This document shows positions 45,361-54,717 of a stretch of 64,000 bases of DNA, one piece after another (positions within the stretch are counted from its first letter, which is position 1; the number at the start of each line of letters is the position of its first letter). The notes under the pieces were generated by a model that saw nothing but the letters and a program-made list of their open reading frames with translations, ran no database searches and was not told the origin of the DNA. Made by a program: the position numbers and the translations under genes. This DNA comes from Ignavibacteriota bacterium (GTDB lineage Bacteria; Bacteroidota; Ignavibacteria; Ignavibacteriales; Melioribacteraceae): NCBI GenBank assembly GCA_016708125.1, contig JADJGF010000001.1:2750001-2814000 (forward strand). Reading direction: 5' to 3'.

Positions 45361-46389
45361 ATGACAAGTAAATCAATACGATTAAGTGACATTGCAGAAA
45401 AATTAAATGTTTCTACGGTTACGGTTTCTAAGGCACTTCGAGATCATCCGGATATTTCTCCACAAACAAAAAAATTAATTATAAAAGCTGCATCAGAAAT
45501 GGGTTACACTCCAAATTTTATGGCGCGCAATTTATCATCAAGAAAATCAAATACAATTGGGGTGGTGGTTCCAAAAATTGCTCACTTTTTTTTCGGATCA
45601 ATAATTGAATCAATTTATGATATTGCTTTTACAAATAATTACGAAATAATTTTAACAGTTTCGCAAGAAGATGAAGAAAGAGAAAAAAGACATATTCAAA
45701 CTCTTTTATCAATGCGGGTTGACGGAATTATAATTTCAATTTCGCAAGACACAAAAGATTATTCGGTTTTTGAAACAGTAAAATCGCGTGGAGTTCCGAT
45801 TGTTTTTATGGATAGAATTCCGCAAATCTCCAATATTGATACGGTCTTTGTTGATGATAGAGGCGGTGCATTTAAAGCGGTTGAACACGCAATAAAATTG
45901 GGTTATAAAAAAATTGCCCACTTTGCCGGATATTCTGAAATAAATATAGGAAAGCAAAGATATCTTGGATTTGAAGATGCAATGAAAAAATATAATTTGC
46001 CTATAAATCCGAATTGGATTTGTCATGGCGGCTTTGGCGAAAAATATGGCTATGATGCTTTCATGCGGTTGTACAAAGAAAATAATTTGCCCGATTTAAT
46101 TTTTACAGTTACGTATCCGGTAGCTCTTGGAATTTATATGGCTGCAAGTGAAGTTAATATGAAAATCCCAGACGAGATTGATGTAATTTGTTTTGGAGAT
46201 GCTAAAATTCAGAAATTTTTATCACCGCCATTAAGTTGTATAACTCAGCCGACAAATTTAATTGCTGAAAAATCGATGGAAATTTTATTTAATAGAATTA
46301 ATTATCCCGAAGAAAAACCGAGTCAAAATATAGAAATACCAACAGAATTGGTAATTAGAGGAACTTGCAAAAAATTTAATAAACAATGA
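45361..46389 (+). CDS. LacI-family transcriptional regulator
   Basis: A 342-residue repressor-type regulator: helix-turn-helix at residues ~4-26 (IRLSDIAEKLNVSTVTVSKAL, hinge helix region MARNLSSRKSNTIGVVVPKI) and a periplasmic-binding-protein-like effector domain. LacI proteins bind even palindromes with a central CG, which is the form of the TAANCGNTTA cores seen in arrays A-C; this protein is therefore the best candidate for all three. The effector is probably a pectin intermediate such as 2-keto-3-deoxygluconate or a uronate (inference). It sits second in the operon it would control and its stop overlaps the GH28 start by 4 bp (ATGA). Confidence 0.93.
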   Translation: MTSKSIRLSDIAEKLNVSTVTVSKALRDHPDISPQTKKLIIKAASEMGYTPNFMARNLSSRKSNTIGVVVPKIAHFFFGSIIESIYDIAFTNNYEIILTVSQEDEEREKRHIQTLLSMRVDGIIISISQDTKDYSVFETVKSRGVPIVFMDRIPQISNIDTVFVDDRGGAFKAVEHAIKLGYKKIAHFAGYSEINIGKQRYLGFEDAMKKYNLPINPNWICHGGFGEKYGYDAFMRLYKENNLPDLIFTVTYPVALGIYMAASEVNMKIPDEIDVICFGDAKIQKFLSPPLSCITQPTNLIAEKSMEILFNRINYPEEKPSQNIEIPTELVIRGTCKKFNKQ

Positions 46390-47828
46390 TCTATTCAAAT
46401 AAATATAGTGAAATAAGGCAAAATACAATTCGTATAAGTTTTGTGATATATATAATTTTTAGTTTTTTGAGTTGTTCTTCAAATTCAGTTAAACAAAATG
46501 TTGATTGGAATTATGTTGATGAAATAATTTTGCAAATTGAAATTCCAAAATTTCTGGATAAGAATTATACTGTAACAGAATTCGGTGCTAAATCAGATTT
46601 ACTGTTTGATAGCAAATTTGCAATTCAAAATGCGATTGATAAATGCAATGAGAATGGCGGCGGAAAAGTTATAATTCCCAAAGGAAAATATTTTTGCGGC
46701 GGATCAATTTTTCTTAAAAGTAATGTGAATCTTAAACTTGAAAAAAATGCCGAAATTATTTTTAGTACAAAATCAAAAGATTATCTTCCGCTTGTTTTAT
46801 CAAGGTGGGAAGGAGTTGAGTTATATAATTACTCAGCACTTATTTACGCAAAAGATCAAGAAAATATTGCAATTACCGGTGAAGGAATTTTAAACGGAAA
46901 TTCCAACAATAAAAATTGGTGGTGGTGGAAGGGTAAGAAGAATTATGGATTTAAAGATGGAATGCCATCACAACTTGATAGTTTAAACAGACCACTTTTG
47001 CTAAAAATGAATAACGAAAATATTCCCGTTGAAAAAAGAATATTTGGTGAAGGAAAATATTTACGTCCGAATTTTCTTCAAACAATAAATTGCAAAAATA
47101 TTTTAATTGAAAATGTGACTTTTCTTGATTCACCAATGTGGTTTTTAAATCCGGTTCTTTCAGAAAATATTACTGTTAGAGGAATTACTGTTAAAGGCAA
47201 AGGACCCAATAACGACGGGCTTGATCCGGAATCATGCAATAATATTTTAATAGAAGATTGTGATTTTGATACCGGTGATGATTGCATTGCAATTAAATCC
47301 GGAAGAAATAATGACGGAAGAAGAATCAATATTCGATCGGAAAATATTGTAATTAGAAATTGTAAAATGAAAGACGGACACGGTGGAATTGTAATTGGTA
47401 GTGAAATTTCCGGCGGATGTAAAAATATTTTTGTTAAAAATTGTGAAATGGATAGTCCTAATTTAGAAAGGGCACTTCGCATAAAGACCAATAAATATCG
47501 TGGTGGAATTATAGAAAACATTTTTATGAAAAATTGTACAATCGGTGAAGTTTCCGAAGCTGTAGTAAAAGTAAATTTAAAATATGATGAAAAAACCGAG
47601 AGTGGTGATATTCACTTTCCGATCGTAAAAAATATTTTAATTGAAAATTTAATAAGTGCAAAAAGTAAATATGCATTTTATTTAGATGGATTAGAACAAT
47701 CGCAAATAGAAAATATTAATATTACGAATTCCAAATTTAACGGCGTATCAGAAAAAAGTATTCTTAATGATGTTAAAAATTTATTAATGGAAAATGTGTT
47801 TATAAATAATGAATTATATAAAAATTAA
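46386..47828 (+). CDS. Polygalacturonase-like glycoside hydrolase family 28 lipoprotein
   Basis: A 480-residue beta-helix enzyme releasing galacturonate from (oligo)galacturonides. The N-terminus has a membrane segment ending in a lipobox-like FSFLSC (Cys30), so it is likely a lipoprotein. GH28 motifs: NNDGLDPESC and DTGDDCIAIKSGRN (the three catalytic aspartates), DGHGGIVIGSE (His) and LRIKTN (Arg-Ile-Lys). The N-terminal YTVTEFGAKSD-like region is also typical. The first motif is NxDGLDP rather than the NTDG of plant and fungal enzymes, as in bacterial exo-acting members. Overlaps the lacI stop by 4 bp. Confidence 0.93.
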   Translation: MIYSNKYSEIRQNTIRISFVIYIIFSFLSCSSNSVKQNVDWNYVDEIILQIEIPKFLDKNYTVTEFGAKSDLLFDSKFAIQNAIDKCNENGGGKVIIPKGKYFCGGSIFLKSNVNLKLEKNAEIIFSTKSKDYLPLVLSRWEGVELYNYSALIYAKDQENIAITGEGILNGNSNNKNWWWWKGKKNYGFKDGMPSQLDSLNRPLLLKMNNENIPVEKRIFGEGKYLRPNFLQTINCKNILIENVTFLDSPMWFLNPVLSENITVRGITVKGKGPNNDGLDPESCNNILIEDCDFDTGDDCIAIKSGRNNDGRRINIRSENIVIRNCKMKDGHGGIVIGSEISGGCKNIFVKNCEMDSPNLERALRIKTNKYRGGIIENIFMKNCTIGEVSEAVVKVNLKYDEKTESGDIHFPIVKNILIENLISAKSKYAFYLDGLEQSQIENINITNSKFNGVSEKSILNDVKNLLMENVFINNELYKN

Positions 47829-47840
47829 AATGGTGAAGAA

Positions 47841-49097
47841 ATGATTAAAAATATTGCCATAATTATTTTGTTAATTTTTTTATCAACAAATATTTCTGCA
47901 CAAAATTCAGAATTTAATTTTTATGAAGAAATAAAAATTGAAGTTACAAATTCCTCCAATATTGAACGAGTTGATGAATTGGTTTCAATCAATGTTGATA
48001 AGCTGAAAACGGTAAAAAACAATTTTAACAAAGAAGCATTTATAATTTATCAAAACGGAAATGAAATTCCTTCGCAGCTTTATAACGATGAATTTACTTG
48101 CAATTTAATTTTTGTTTGTAATTTCAAACCGAATGAAACAAAAGCTTTTTCTATAAAATATTTAGAAAGTGGAAAATTAAGAAGAGATTATATGAATCGA
48201 ACTTATGCAGAATTGGCAATGAAGTTTGATGCAATTTATAAGGATAATAAATTTAACGGAGATCGATTTCAGAATTTCACAAAAGTTGTAGTTCCCAAAA
48301 TTCACACTGACCATGATGCATTATTTAAATATGAAGGTCCGGGCTGGGAATCGGAAAAAGTTGGATACAGATTTTATCTCGATTGGAGAAATGCTACAGA
48401 TATTTTCGGAAAAAAAAATAACGAATTAATTTTGCATAAAGTAGGAAATAATGATGTAATTGCCAAAGATGATTCATATCATAATATGCAAGAATGGGGA
48501 ATGGATATATTTAAAGTCGGCAATAGTTTGGGAATTGGTTCAATCGGAATGATGAGCAATAATAAAATTGAAATGTTACACAAAACTGATGAAGTAATTT
48601 GCGAAATAACTCAAAATGGACCAATACTTTCAGAGGTGAAAACAAATTATAAAGGATGGCTTGTTGGTGAAAATAAATTTGATGTTGTTTCAAAATTTTC
48701 CATTTCCGCCGGAAGCAGAATTACTAAATCAAATTTGTTAGTTTATGAAAATGCAGAAAATATTACAACCGGTTTAGCAAAACATACTAATGCTGAGTTT
48801 ATTAAATCAAATCAAAATGGTGATTGGAATTATATTGCACTTTATGGGAATCAAACTTTAAATAATGATAATGTTGGGATTGTTCTATTTTATAAAAATT
48901 CTGATTTGCTAAAACAAGGTGAAGATGAATTAAATTATTTTGTTTCACTAAAACCTAACAATCAAAAAGTTGAATATGCCTTTGCAGCCACATGGGAGCT
49001 TGAGCAAAATGGAATTAAAAATAAGTTAGAATTTGAAAAATATATAAATGATGAATTAACAAAATTAAACAATCCATTAAAAGTTGAAATAAAATAG
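47841..49097 (+). CDS. DUF4861-family secreted protein
   Basis: A 418-residue exported protein with signal peptide (1-20, ISAQ). The body matches what I know of DUF4861: an N-terminal strand set (IKIEVTNSSNIERVDELVS), then GPGWESEKVGYRFYLDWRN, DDSYHNMQEWGMDIFKVG, LGIGSIGMM and KGWLVGENKF. Proteins of this family recur in pectin and ulvan/uronate loci of Bacteroidetes; no reaction is firmly assigned to my knowledge. The fold looks like a galactose-mutarotase-type beta-sandwich (inference), which could mean a lyase- or hydrolase-like role on the uronate polymer. Twelve bp after the GH28 gene, ten before uxaC. Confidence 0.8.
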   Translation: MIKNIAIIILLIFLSTNISAQNSEFNFYEEIKIEVTNSSNIERVDELVSINVDKLKTVKNNFNKEAFIIYQNGNEIPSQLYNDEFTCNLIFVCNFKPNETKAFSIKYLESGKLRRDYMNRTYAELAMKFDAIYKDNKFNGDRFQNFTKVVVPKIHTDHDALFKYEGPGWESEKVGYRFYLDWRNATDIFGKKNNELILHKVGNNDVIAKDDSYHNMQEWGMDIFKVGNSLGIGSIGMMSNNKIEMLHKTDEVICEITQNGPILSEVKTNYKGWLVGENKFDVVSKFSISAGSRITKSNLLVYENAENITTGLAKHTNAEFIKSNQNGDWNYIALYGNQTLNNDNVGIVLFYKNSDLLKQGEDELNYFVSLKPNNQKVEYAFAATWELEQNGIKNKLEFEKYINDELTKLNNPLKVEIK

Positions 49098-49106
49098 AGA
49101 ATTGAA

Positions 49107-50519
49107 ATGAGTGAATTTATTTTGAATGAAGATAGATTTTTTGATGCGAATCCGGCGATTAGAAATATTGCTAGGGAATTATATTTTGAAGTGAAAGATT
49201 TACCGATTGTTAGTCCGCACGGACATGTTGAACCAAAAATATTTGTTGAGAACAAACCTTTCCCAAATCCTACTGAATTATTTATAACACCCGATCATTA
49301 CGTTTTTAGAATGTTGTACTCGCAAGGAATTTCACTTGATGAATTAGATATTCCACAAAAAGATGGAACGAGATTAGGAAAAGATCCAAGAAAAGTTTGG
49401 CAGATTTTTGCAGAAAATTATTTTTTGTTTGCGGGAACTCCTTCCGGCGTATGGCTTGATTATGAATTTAACAAAGTGTTTGGAATCAAAGAAAAATTAA
49501 ACGGAAGTAATGCACAAAAGATTTATGATGATATAAATGAAAAATTACAAACTACGGAATTTTTACCAAGAAATTTATTTAAGCAGTTCAAAATAGAAGT
49601 TTTATCTACAACTGATGCTGCAACTGATCAATTGGAAAATCATAAGAAAATTAAAAAATCCGGTTGGGATGGAAAAATCGTTCCGTGTTTTAGACCGGAT
49701 GGACTTACGAATCTATTAAATCCATATTGGAAAAATGAAATTGCTGAACTTGAAAAATTAACTTCACTCGAAATAAATAATTATAAAAATTTTATTTCTG
49801 CTCTGGAAATGAGAAGAGAATATTTCAAGAAAAATGCTGCTACATCTACTGATCATGGTGTTGTTTCACCTTATACACATAAGTTAACTCAAAGTGAAGC
49901 TGATGAAATATTTTCGAGTGCACTACAAAATAATGTGAACGAAAAATACTCTGATTTATTTACTGCAAATATGTTAATGGAAATGGCGCGCATGAGTTGT
50001 GAAGATGGTTTAACAATGCAAATTCATGCCGGTTCAAATAGAAATCATAATAAATTAATTTTTGATAAATATGGTGCAGATAAAGGCTGCGATATTCCAC
50101 AGCAGACTGAATACACAAATAATCTGAAAGAATTATTGAACACATATGGTAATAATCAAAATTTTACGGTAATTGTTTTTACACTTGATGAAACAAATTA
50201 TGCAAGAGAATTAGCGCCGCTCGCCGGACATTATCCCGCAATGAAATTAGGTCCTGCATGGTGGTTTCATGATAGTATTGAAGGTATGTCTCGTTACCGA
50301 CATAATATTACGGAAACAGCTGGTTTTTATAATACTGTTGGATTTAATGATGATACACGTGCGTTTGTTTCTATTCCGGCACGACATGATGTTGCTAGAA
50401 GAGTTGATTCAAATTTCTTAGCCGGATTAGTTGCCAAACATATTATCAGCATGGGTGATGCGCAAATTTTAATAAATGAATTAACATATAATTTGGTTAA
50501 AAAAGCATATAAATTATAA
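49107..50519 (+). CDS. uxaC: Uronate (glucuronate/galacturonate) isomerase
   Basis: A 470-residue cytoplasmic enzyme converting D-galacturonate to D-tagaturonate and D-glucuronate to D-fructuronate. UxaC hallmarks: metal-binding VSPHGHVEP near residue 35, the LSTTDAATDQLENH segment, IQIHAGS-like MQIHAGSNRN, the KLGPAWWFHDS segment and GFNDDTRAFVSIPARHDVARR near the C-terminus. The length is normal for the family (E. coli 470). First step of the hexuronate route; substrates come from GH28 and the ExuT-type transporter encoded in the same operon. Confidence 0.96.
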   Translation: MSEFILNEDRFFDANPAIRNIARELYFEVKDLPIVSPHGHVEPKIFVENKPFPNPTELFITPDHYVFRMLYSQGISLDELDIPQKDGTRLGKDPRKVWQIFAENYFLFAGTPSGVWLDYEFNKVFGIKEKLNGSNAQKIYDDINEKLQTTEFLPRNLFKQFKIEVLSTTDAATDQLENHKKIKKSGWDGKIVPCFRPDGLTNLLNPYWKNEIAELEKLTSLEINNYKNFISALEMRREYFKKNAATSTDHGVVSPYTHKLTQSEADEIFSSALQNNVNEKYSDLFTANMLMEMARMSCEDGLTMQIHAGSNRNHNKLIFDKYGADKGCDIPQQTEYTNNLKELLNTYGNNQNFTVIVFTLDETNYARELAPLAGHYPAMKLGPAWWFHDSIEGMSRYRHNITETAGFYNTVGFNDDTRAFVSIPARHDVARRVDSNFLAGLVAKHIISMGDAQILINELTYNLVKKAYKL

Positions 50520-50530
50520 AGGTGCGAAAA

Positions 50531-52084
50531 ATGATATTGGATAAAATTCTTGAGATCAAAGAAGCTGAAAAAAATGGTAATAATGATTTATTGAAGTTAG
50601 AAAATTTAATTGGCGAAGAAATATTTATCTATCCTAAATCTGTAAATCATTTAGGAGAAGTAACGTTTTTTATTGGAAAGAAAAATAACGAGAAATATCT
50701 TTTTTTAGGTTTCAAAAATAATTCAGAATTGATGGAGAATTTTGAAGGTCATAATTACGATTTGTCGGATATAAAAATTTTACTAAAACAATGTCCGTTA
50801 AATCATAATAATGCAATTCAGCTTCAAAAAATATTTCCTTTTACAAAACCAATTTTATTGGGTCTATCAAATTCATTTGGCTTTGGTGATAGAATTGGAT
50901 TAGCCAATCCGGCTCACATTAGAGCTTTAGAAGGAAGCGATTTTAAACCAATTTTTGCTCAGCAATCTATTCGTGAATTAACAAGAACTCAAAGAACTCC
51001 CCATGAAGTAATGGACGCAGCAATCTGGGCAGTTTTTCAAGAAGGATATAAAAGTGGATTTGGTGCTGATGCAGATCATTTAAAAACTATTGAAGATATT
51101 GATCTGATGATCAATGCCGGATTTACAATGTTTACATTTGATCCCGGGGAATTTGTTATTAATGAAGCAGATTCTATTTCAATTGATGAGCTTGAGAAAA
51201 AATCGAATGATTTAAATTGGGAAAAATTAGAAGATACTTTTTCAAATTTAGTAAATCGTTATTCTCAAATTGAATTCGATTTGAAGGAAGGATTGATTAT
51301 TCATCCCACTTATGAAAATGTTCTTCGAGCATCAGTAAAATATGGAAATGCAATTGCTCACATCAAATATTTGTTTGATCATTTGAGCAAAAAATATTCT
51401 CATCTTCCATATGAGGTTGAAATATCAGTGGATGAAACCGAATCTGTAACAACTCCATTTGAGCATTTCTTTATGGCTTCTGAGTTAAACAGATTGGGAG
51501 TGAAAATAATTAGTCTCGCTCCAAGATTTATTGGAGATTTTGAAAAGGGAATTGATTATAAAGGTGATATTGAAATTTTCAAACAAGAATATTTAAAGCA
51601 TGTTAAAATTGCAGAATATTTTGGGTCATATAAAATAAGTTTGCATTCCGGAAGTGATAAATTTACTGTATATAAAGCTATTGGTCAGCTCAAGCGAGGA
51701 TTTACACATGTTAAAACTGCCGGTACAAGTTATCTGGAAGCTTTAAAAGTTGTGGCTTTTGCTCAACCAAACGAATTTAGAAAAATATTAGACTTTGCCA
51801 GAATTGAATTTGAAAAAGAAAAACATTCGTATCATGTTTCTGCAAAATTAGAAAATGTTCATTCATCTGAAAATTATACAAATGAGCAACTGCTCGAATT
51901 ATTTAATCAAAATAATGCAAGACAAGTTCTTCATGTAACATTTGGTAAAACGCTTACCACATTGGATGAAAACGGAGATTCATTATTTAAAGATACAATT
52001 TTAAAATGCCTAAAAGAGAATGAAGAAATTCATTATAAATATTTAATTAACCATTTCAAAAATCATTTAAATCCATTTAAATAA
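50531..52084 (+). CDS. uxaE: Tagaturonate/fructuronate epimerase
   Basis: A 517-residue enzyme of the UxaE family, first described in Thermotoga, interconverting D-tagaturonate and D-fructuronate. It lets galacturonate enter the glucuronate branch without the altronate route (UxaB/UxaA), neither of which is present here. Supporting segments: LGLSNSFGFGDRIGLANPAH, FGADADHLKTIEDI, FTFDPGEFV, EVEISVDETESVTTPFEH, SLHSGSDKFTVYKAIG and HVKTAGTSYLEALKVVA. ATG 50531, with AAAGGTG just upstream, is preferred to GTG 50522. It sits between uxaC and eda. Confidence 0.9.
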   Translation: MILDKILEIKEAEKNGNNDLLKLENLIGEEIFIYPKSVNHLGEVTFFIGKKNNEKYLFLGFKNNSELMENFEGHNYDLSDIKILLKQCPLNHNNAIQLQKIFPFTKPILLGLSNSFGFGDRIGLANPAHIRALEGSDFKPIFAQQSIRELTRTQRTPHEVMDAAIWAVFQEGYKSGFGADADHLKTIEDIDLMINAGFTMFTFDPGEFVINEADSISIDELEKKSNDLNWEKLEDTFSNLVNRYSQIEFDLKEGLIIHPTYENVLRASVKYGNAIAHIKYLFDHLSKKYSHLPYEVEISVDETESVTTPFEHFFMASELNRLGVKIISLAPRFIGDFEKGIDYKGDIEIFKQEYLKHVKIAEYFGSYKISLHSGSDKFTVYKAIGQLKRGFTHVKTAGTSYLEALKVVAFAQPNEFRKILDFARIEFEKEKHSYHVSAKLENVHSSENYTNEQLLELFNQNNARQVLHVTFGKTLTTLDENGDSLFKDTILKCLKENEEIHYKYLINHFKNHLNPFK

Positions 52085-52085
52085 T

Positions 52086-52724
52086 ATGATGCGAGAAGAA
52101 GTTAGAAATAAAATTATTGAGAGAAAAGTTGTTGCAGTTGTTAGAATGAAAAATTCTTCGCAATTATTGAAAGTTATTGAAGCAATTAAAATTGGCGGAG
52201 TTTCGGGAATTGAATTAACAATGACAATCCCAAATGCAATTCAATCAATTGAAATTGCATACAAAGAATTTGGCGATGAAATATTATTAGGAGTTGGATC
52301 AGTTACAAATTCTCAAACCGCAATTGATGCAATTAATGCCGGTGCAAAATTTGTTGTTTCGCCAATTTACAAACCCGAGGTTGTACAAACTGTAATTGAT
52401 AGAAATTTAGTTGTAATTCCCGGATGCTTTACTCCAACGGAAATACAAACTGCATATGAACAAGGGGCGGATTTTGTAAAAATATTTCCGGCAGATAATT
52501 TGGGAATGAGTTTTATAAAATCAATAAAAGCTCCGTTGCCACATTTAAAAGTAATTCCAACTGGAGGTGTAACATTGACTAACGCCATCGATTGGATAAA
52601 CCACGGTGCAAGTGCTGTTGGTATTGGCTCAGCGCTGGTTGATAATAAAGCAATTGAAAATGAAGATTATTTAACTCTCACAAATAATGCTATAAAACTT
52701 TGTGAAAATTTAGGAATTAATTAG
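52086..52724 (+). CDS. eda: 2-keto-3-deoxy-6-phosphogluconate (KDPG) aldolase
   Basis: A 212-residue (beta/alpha)8 aldolase splitting KDPG to pyruvate and glyceraldehyde-3-phosphate. Visible are the catalytic Glu region SGIELTMTIPNA, SPIYKPEVV, PGCFTPTEI, the Schiff-base Lys in ADFVKIFPAD, and the phosphate-binding PTGGVTLTNAIDWI and GIGSALV. Two ATG codons in tandem open it, one base after uxaE stops, indicating translational coupling. Last step of both pectin branches. Confidence 0.96.
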   Translation: MMREEVRNKIIERKVVAVVRMKNSSQLLKVIEAIKIGGVSGIELTMTIPNAIQSIEIAYKEFGDEILLGVGSVTNSQTAIDAINAGAKFVVSPIYKPEVVQTVIDRNLVVIPGCFTPTEIQTAYEQGADFVKIFPADNLGMSFIKSIKAPLPHLKVIPTGGVTLTNAIDWINHGASAVGIGSALVDNKAIENEDYLTLTNNAIKLCENLGIN

Positions 52725-52732
52725 GAAAAATT

Positions 52733-53584
52733 ATGCAGAAATATTCATTCGAAGATTTAAACGGAAAAGTTTGTATAGTAACCGGCGGCGGTGGAATAAT
52801 TGGAGCTGTTCTTGCAAAAGGTTTAGCAAGTGTTGGTGTTAAACTTGCAATTCTTGATATTAAAAAAGAATTTGCGGATAAGGTTGCAGATGAAATAAAC
52901 AATATTTATCATATTGATTCTATTGGAGTTGAAGCAAATGTATTAGATAAATCATCTTTAGAAATTGCTAAGAAAATTGTATTAGAAAAATTTGGAAAGA
53001 TTGATATTTTAATTAATGGCGCCGGCGGAAATTCTCCAAAGGCAACCACGAAAGATGAATTTATTACTGATGAAAATATTAATTCGTTGAATGATACTTT
53101 TTTTGGATTAGAGCTTGAAGGATTCCAAAAAGTTTACGATTTAAATTTTCTTGGAACTCTTTTACCAACAATGGTTTTTGCAAAAGAAATGGTAGAAAAA
53201 AAATCCGGAGTTATTCTAAATATTTCTTCAATGAATTCTTTTAGGCCATTAACAAAAATACCAGCGTATTCAGCAGCTAAATCATCTATAAATAATTTTA
53301 CGGAATGGCTTGCTGTTCATTTTGCAAAAATGAATGTTAGAGTTAATGCTGTTGCACCGGGATTTTTCCTTACAAATCAAAATAGATTTTTACTTATTGA
53401 TGAAAAGACAAATGAACTTACACAAAGAGGTAAAAAAATTATTAATAATACACCTATGGGAAAATATGGTGAACCGGAAGATTTAATCGGCGGAACTTTA
53501 TTTTTGTTATCAGATATTTCCAGTTTTATTACGGGAATTGTTTTACCGATTGATGGCGGATTTAATATTTATAGTGGTGTTTAA
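52733..53584 (+). CDS. SDR-family fructuronate reductase (mannonate oxidoreductase)
   Basis: A 283-residue short-chain dehydrogenase. NAD(P)-binding TGGGGIIGAVLAKGLA, NGAGGNSPKATT, active-site Ser in ISSMNSFRP and the YSAAKSSINNF Tyr-Lys pair are intact; the C-terminus is PIDGGFNIYSG. The long insert after NGAGG (residues ~100-130) and the MNSFRPLTKIPAYS stretch are typical of the SDR-type D-mannonate oxidoreductases that replace UxuB in Thermotoga, Bacillus and Bacteroidetes. It would reduce the fructuronate made by UxaE to mannonate. Family certain; substrate likely from context. Confidence 0.88.
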   Translation: MQKYSFEDLNGKVCIVTGGGGIIGAVLAKGLASVGVKLAILDIKKEFADKVADEINNIYHIDSIGVEANVLDKSSLEIAKKIVLEKFGKIDILINGAGGNSPKATTKDEFITDENINSLNDTFFGLELEGFQKVYDLNFLGTLLPTMVFAKEMVEKKSGVILNISSMNSFRPLTKIPAYSAAKSSINNFTEWLAVHFAKMNVRVNAVAPGFFLTNQNRFLLIDEKTNELTQRGKKIINNTPMGKYGEPEDLIGGTLFLLSDISSFITGIVLPIDGGFNIYSGV

Positions 53585-53602
53585 AAATAAAATGGAAAAT
53601 AA

Positions 53603-54682
53603 ATGAGTATAGAATTAAAAAATAATTGCAAATATTCTTTGGTTGTGCCTACAAGTATGGGCGTTAGAATTACACCGGCAAATGGTCAGCCGGTTCATAG
53701 CAGCGAACAGTTTACTTTGTTTGTTACTAGTGCAGAAACAAATGTTGCAAGTATTGCTTCATATTTGGGAATGCCGGTAAAAGTTCTAACAACTTTTGTA
53801 AAAGATAGCCCAATTGCAAAAATTATTAAATCAAATTTAAAATCTAGAAATATGGATTTTGAAGGAAAAGAAATTTCTCAGGGCGGACCTTGGGGATATC
53901 GTCATCAATTTAATATTGCAGATAGCGGAATTGGCTCACGCGGACCTAGAGTTCACAATGATAGAGCCGGCGAAGTTGGTCGAACTTTAAACGTAAAAGA
54001 TTTTGATCTTGAAAAAATATTTAATAAAGATGGAGTTCAAGTTTTGCACTTATCCGGATTGATTGCAGCGCTTTCACATGAAACAAGTAATTTTTGTTTG
54101 GAGTTAGCACGATCAGCAAAAAAATATGGAACTAAAATATCATTTGATTTAAACTATCGTGCATCGTTTTGGAAAGGAAGAGAAAAAGAATTATCATCAG
54201 CATTTTCTGAAATTGCTTCAGTCTCAGATATTCTAGTTGGTAATGAAGAAGATTTTCAACTTTGTTTAAATATTGAAGGACCGGAAGCCGGTGGAAAAGG
54301 TTTGGAAGAAAAAATTGAAAATTTTAAAGAAATGATAAATAGAGTGAAAACAAAATATCCTAATACTTCAGTTTATGCAACAACACTTCGCGAAGTTGAA
54401 AATACCAATAAACATTTGTGGGGAGCAATTATGCTTGAGGGTGAAAATTGGCATATTGTAAATCCAAGAGAAATAAATGTGTTAGATAGAATTGGCGGCG
54501 GTGATGGATTTGTAGGTGGATTGATTTATGGAATTCTGAAAAATTGGGAACCGGAAAAATGGATTCAATTCGGCTGGGCTTCCGGTGCTTTGGCAACAAC
54601 TTTTTTAACTGATTATGCTCAACCGGCAGATGAGGAAATGGTTTGGAGTGTTTGGGAAGGAAACGCTCGAGTTAAAAGATAA
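53603..54682 (+). CDS. kdgK: 2-keto-3-deoxygluconate kinase (PfkB family)
   Basis: A 359-residue ribokinase-fold kinase phosphorylating KDG to KDPG, the substrate of Eda encoded two genes upstream. PfkB features: sugar-binding N-terminus (SAETNVASIASYLGMPVKVL), SFDLNYRASFWKGRE, DILVGNEEDFQ, and the ATP/catalytic motif DRIGGGDGFVGGLIYG, whose GGGDGF holds the catalytic Asp. The NYR..FW combination is typical of KDG kinases. Eighteen bp after the SDR gene. Confidence 0.9.
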   Translation: MSIELKNNCKYSLVVPTSMGVRITPANGQPVHSSEQFTLFVTSAETNVASIASYLGMPVKVLTTFVKDSPIAKIIKSNLKSRNMDFEGKEISQGGPWGYRHQFNIADSGIGSRGPRVHNDRAGEVGRTLNVKDFDLEKIFNKDGVQVLHLSGLIAALSHETSNFCLELARSAKKYGTKISFDLNYRASFWKGREKELSSAFSEIASVSDILVGNEEDFQLCLNIEGPEAGGKGLEEKIENFKEMINRVKTKYPNTSVYATTLREVENTNKHLWGAIMLEGENWHIVNPREINVLDRIGGGDGFVGGLIYGILKNWEPEKWIQFGWASGALATTFLTDYAQPADEEMVWSVWEGNARVKR

Positions 54683-54717
54683 AATTTAATTTTAAAATGA
54701 TGGAAAGGTAATTATAA

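Noticed and set aside
47078..47521. 147-residue leftward ORF within the GH28 gene
   Set aside because: Antisense shadow of conserved GH28 motifs on the other strand.
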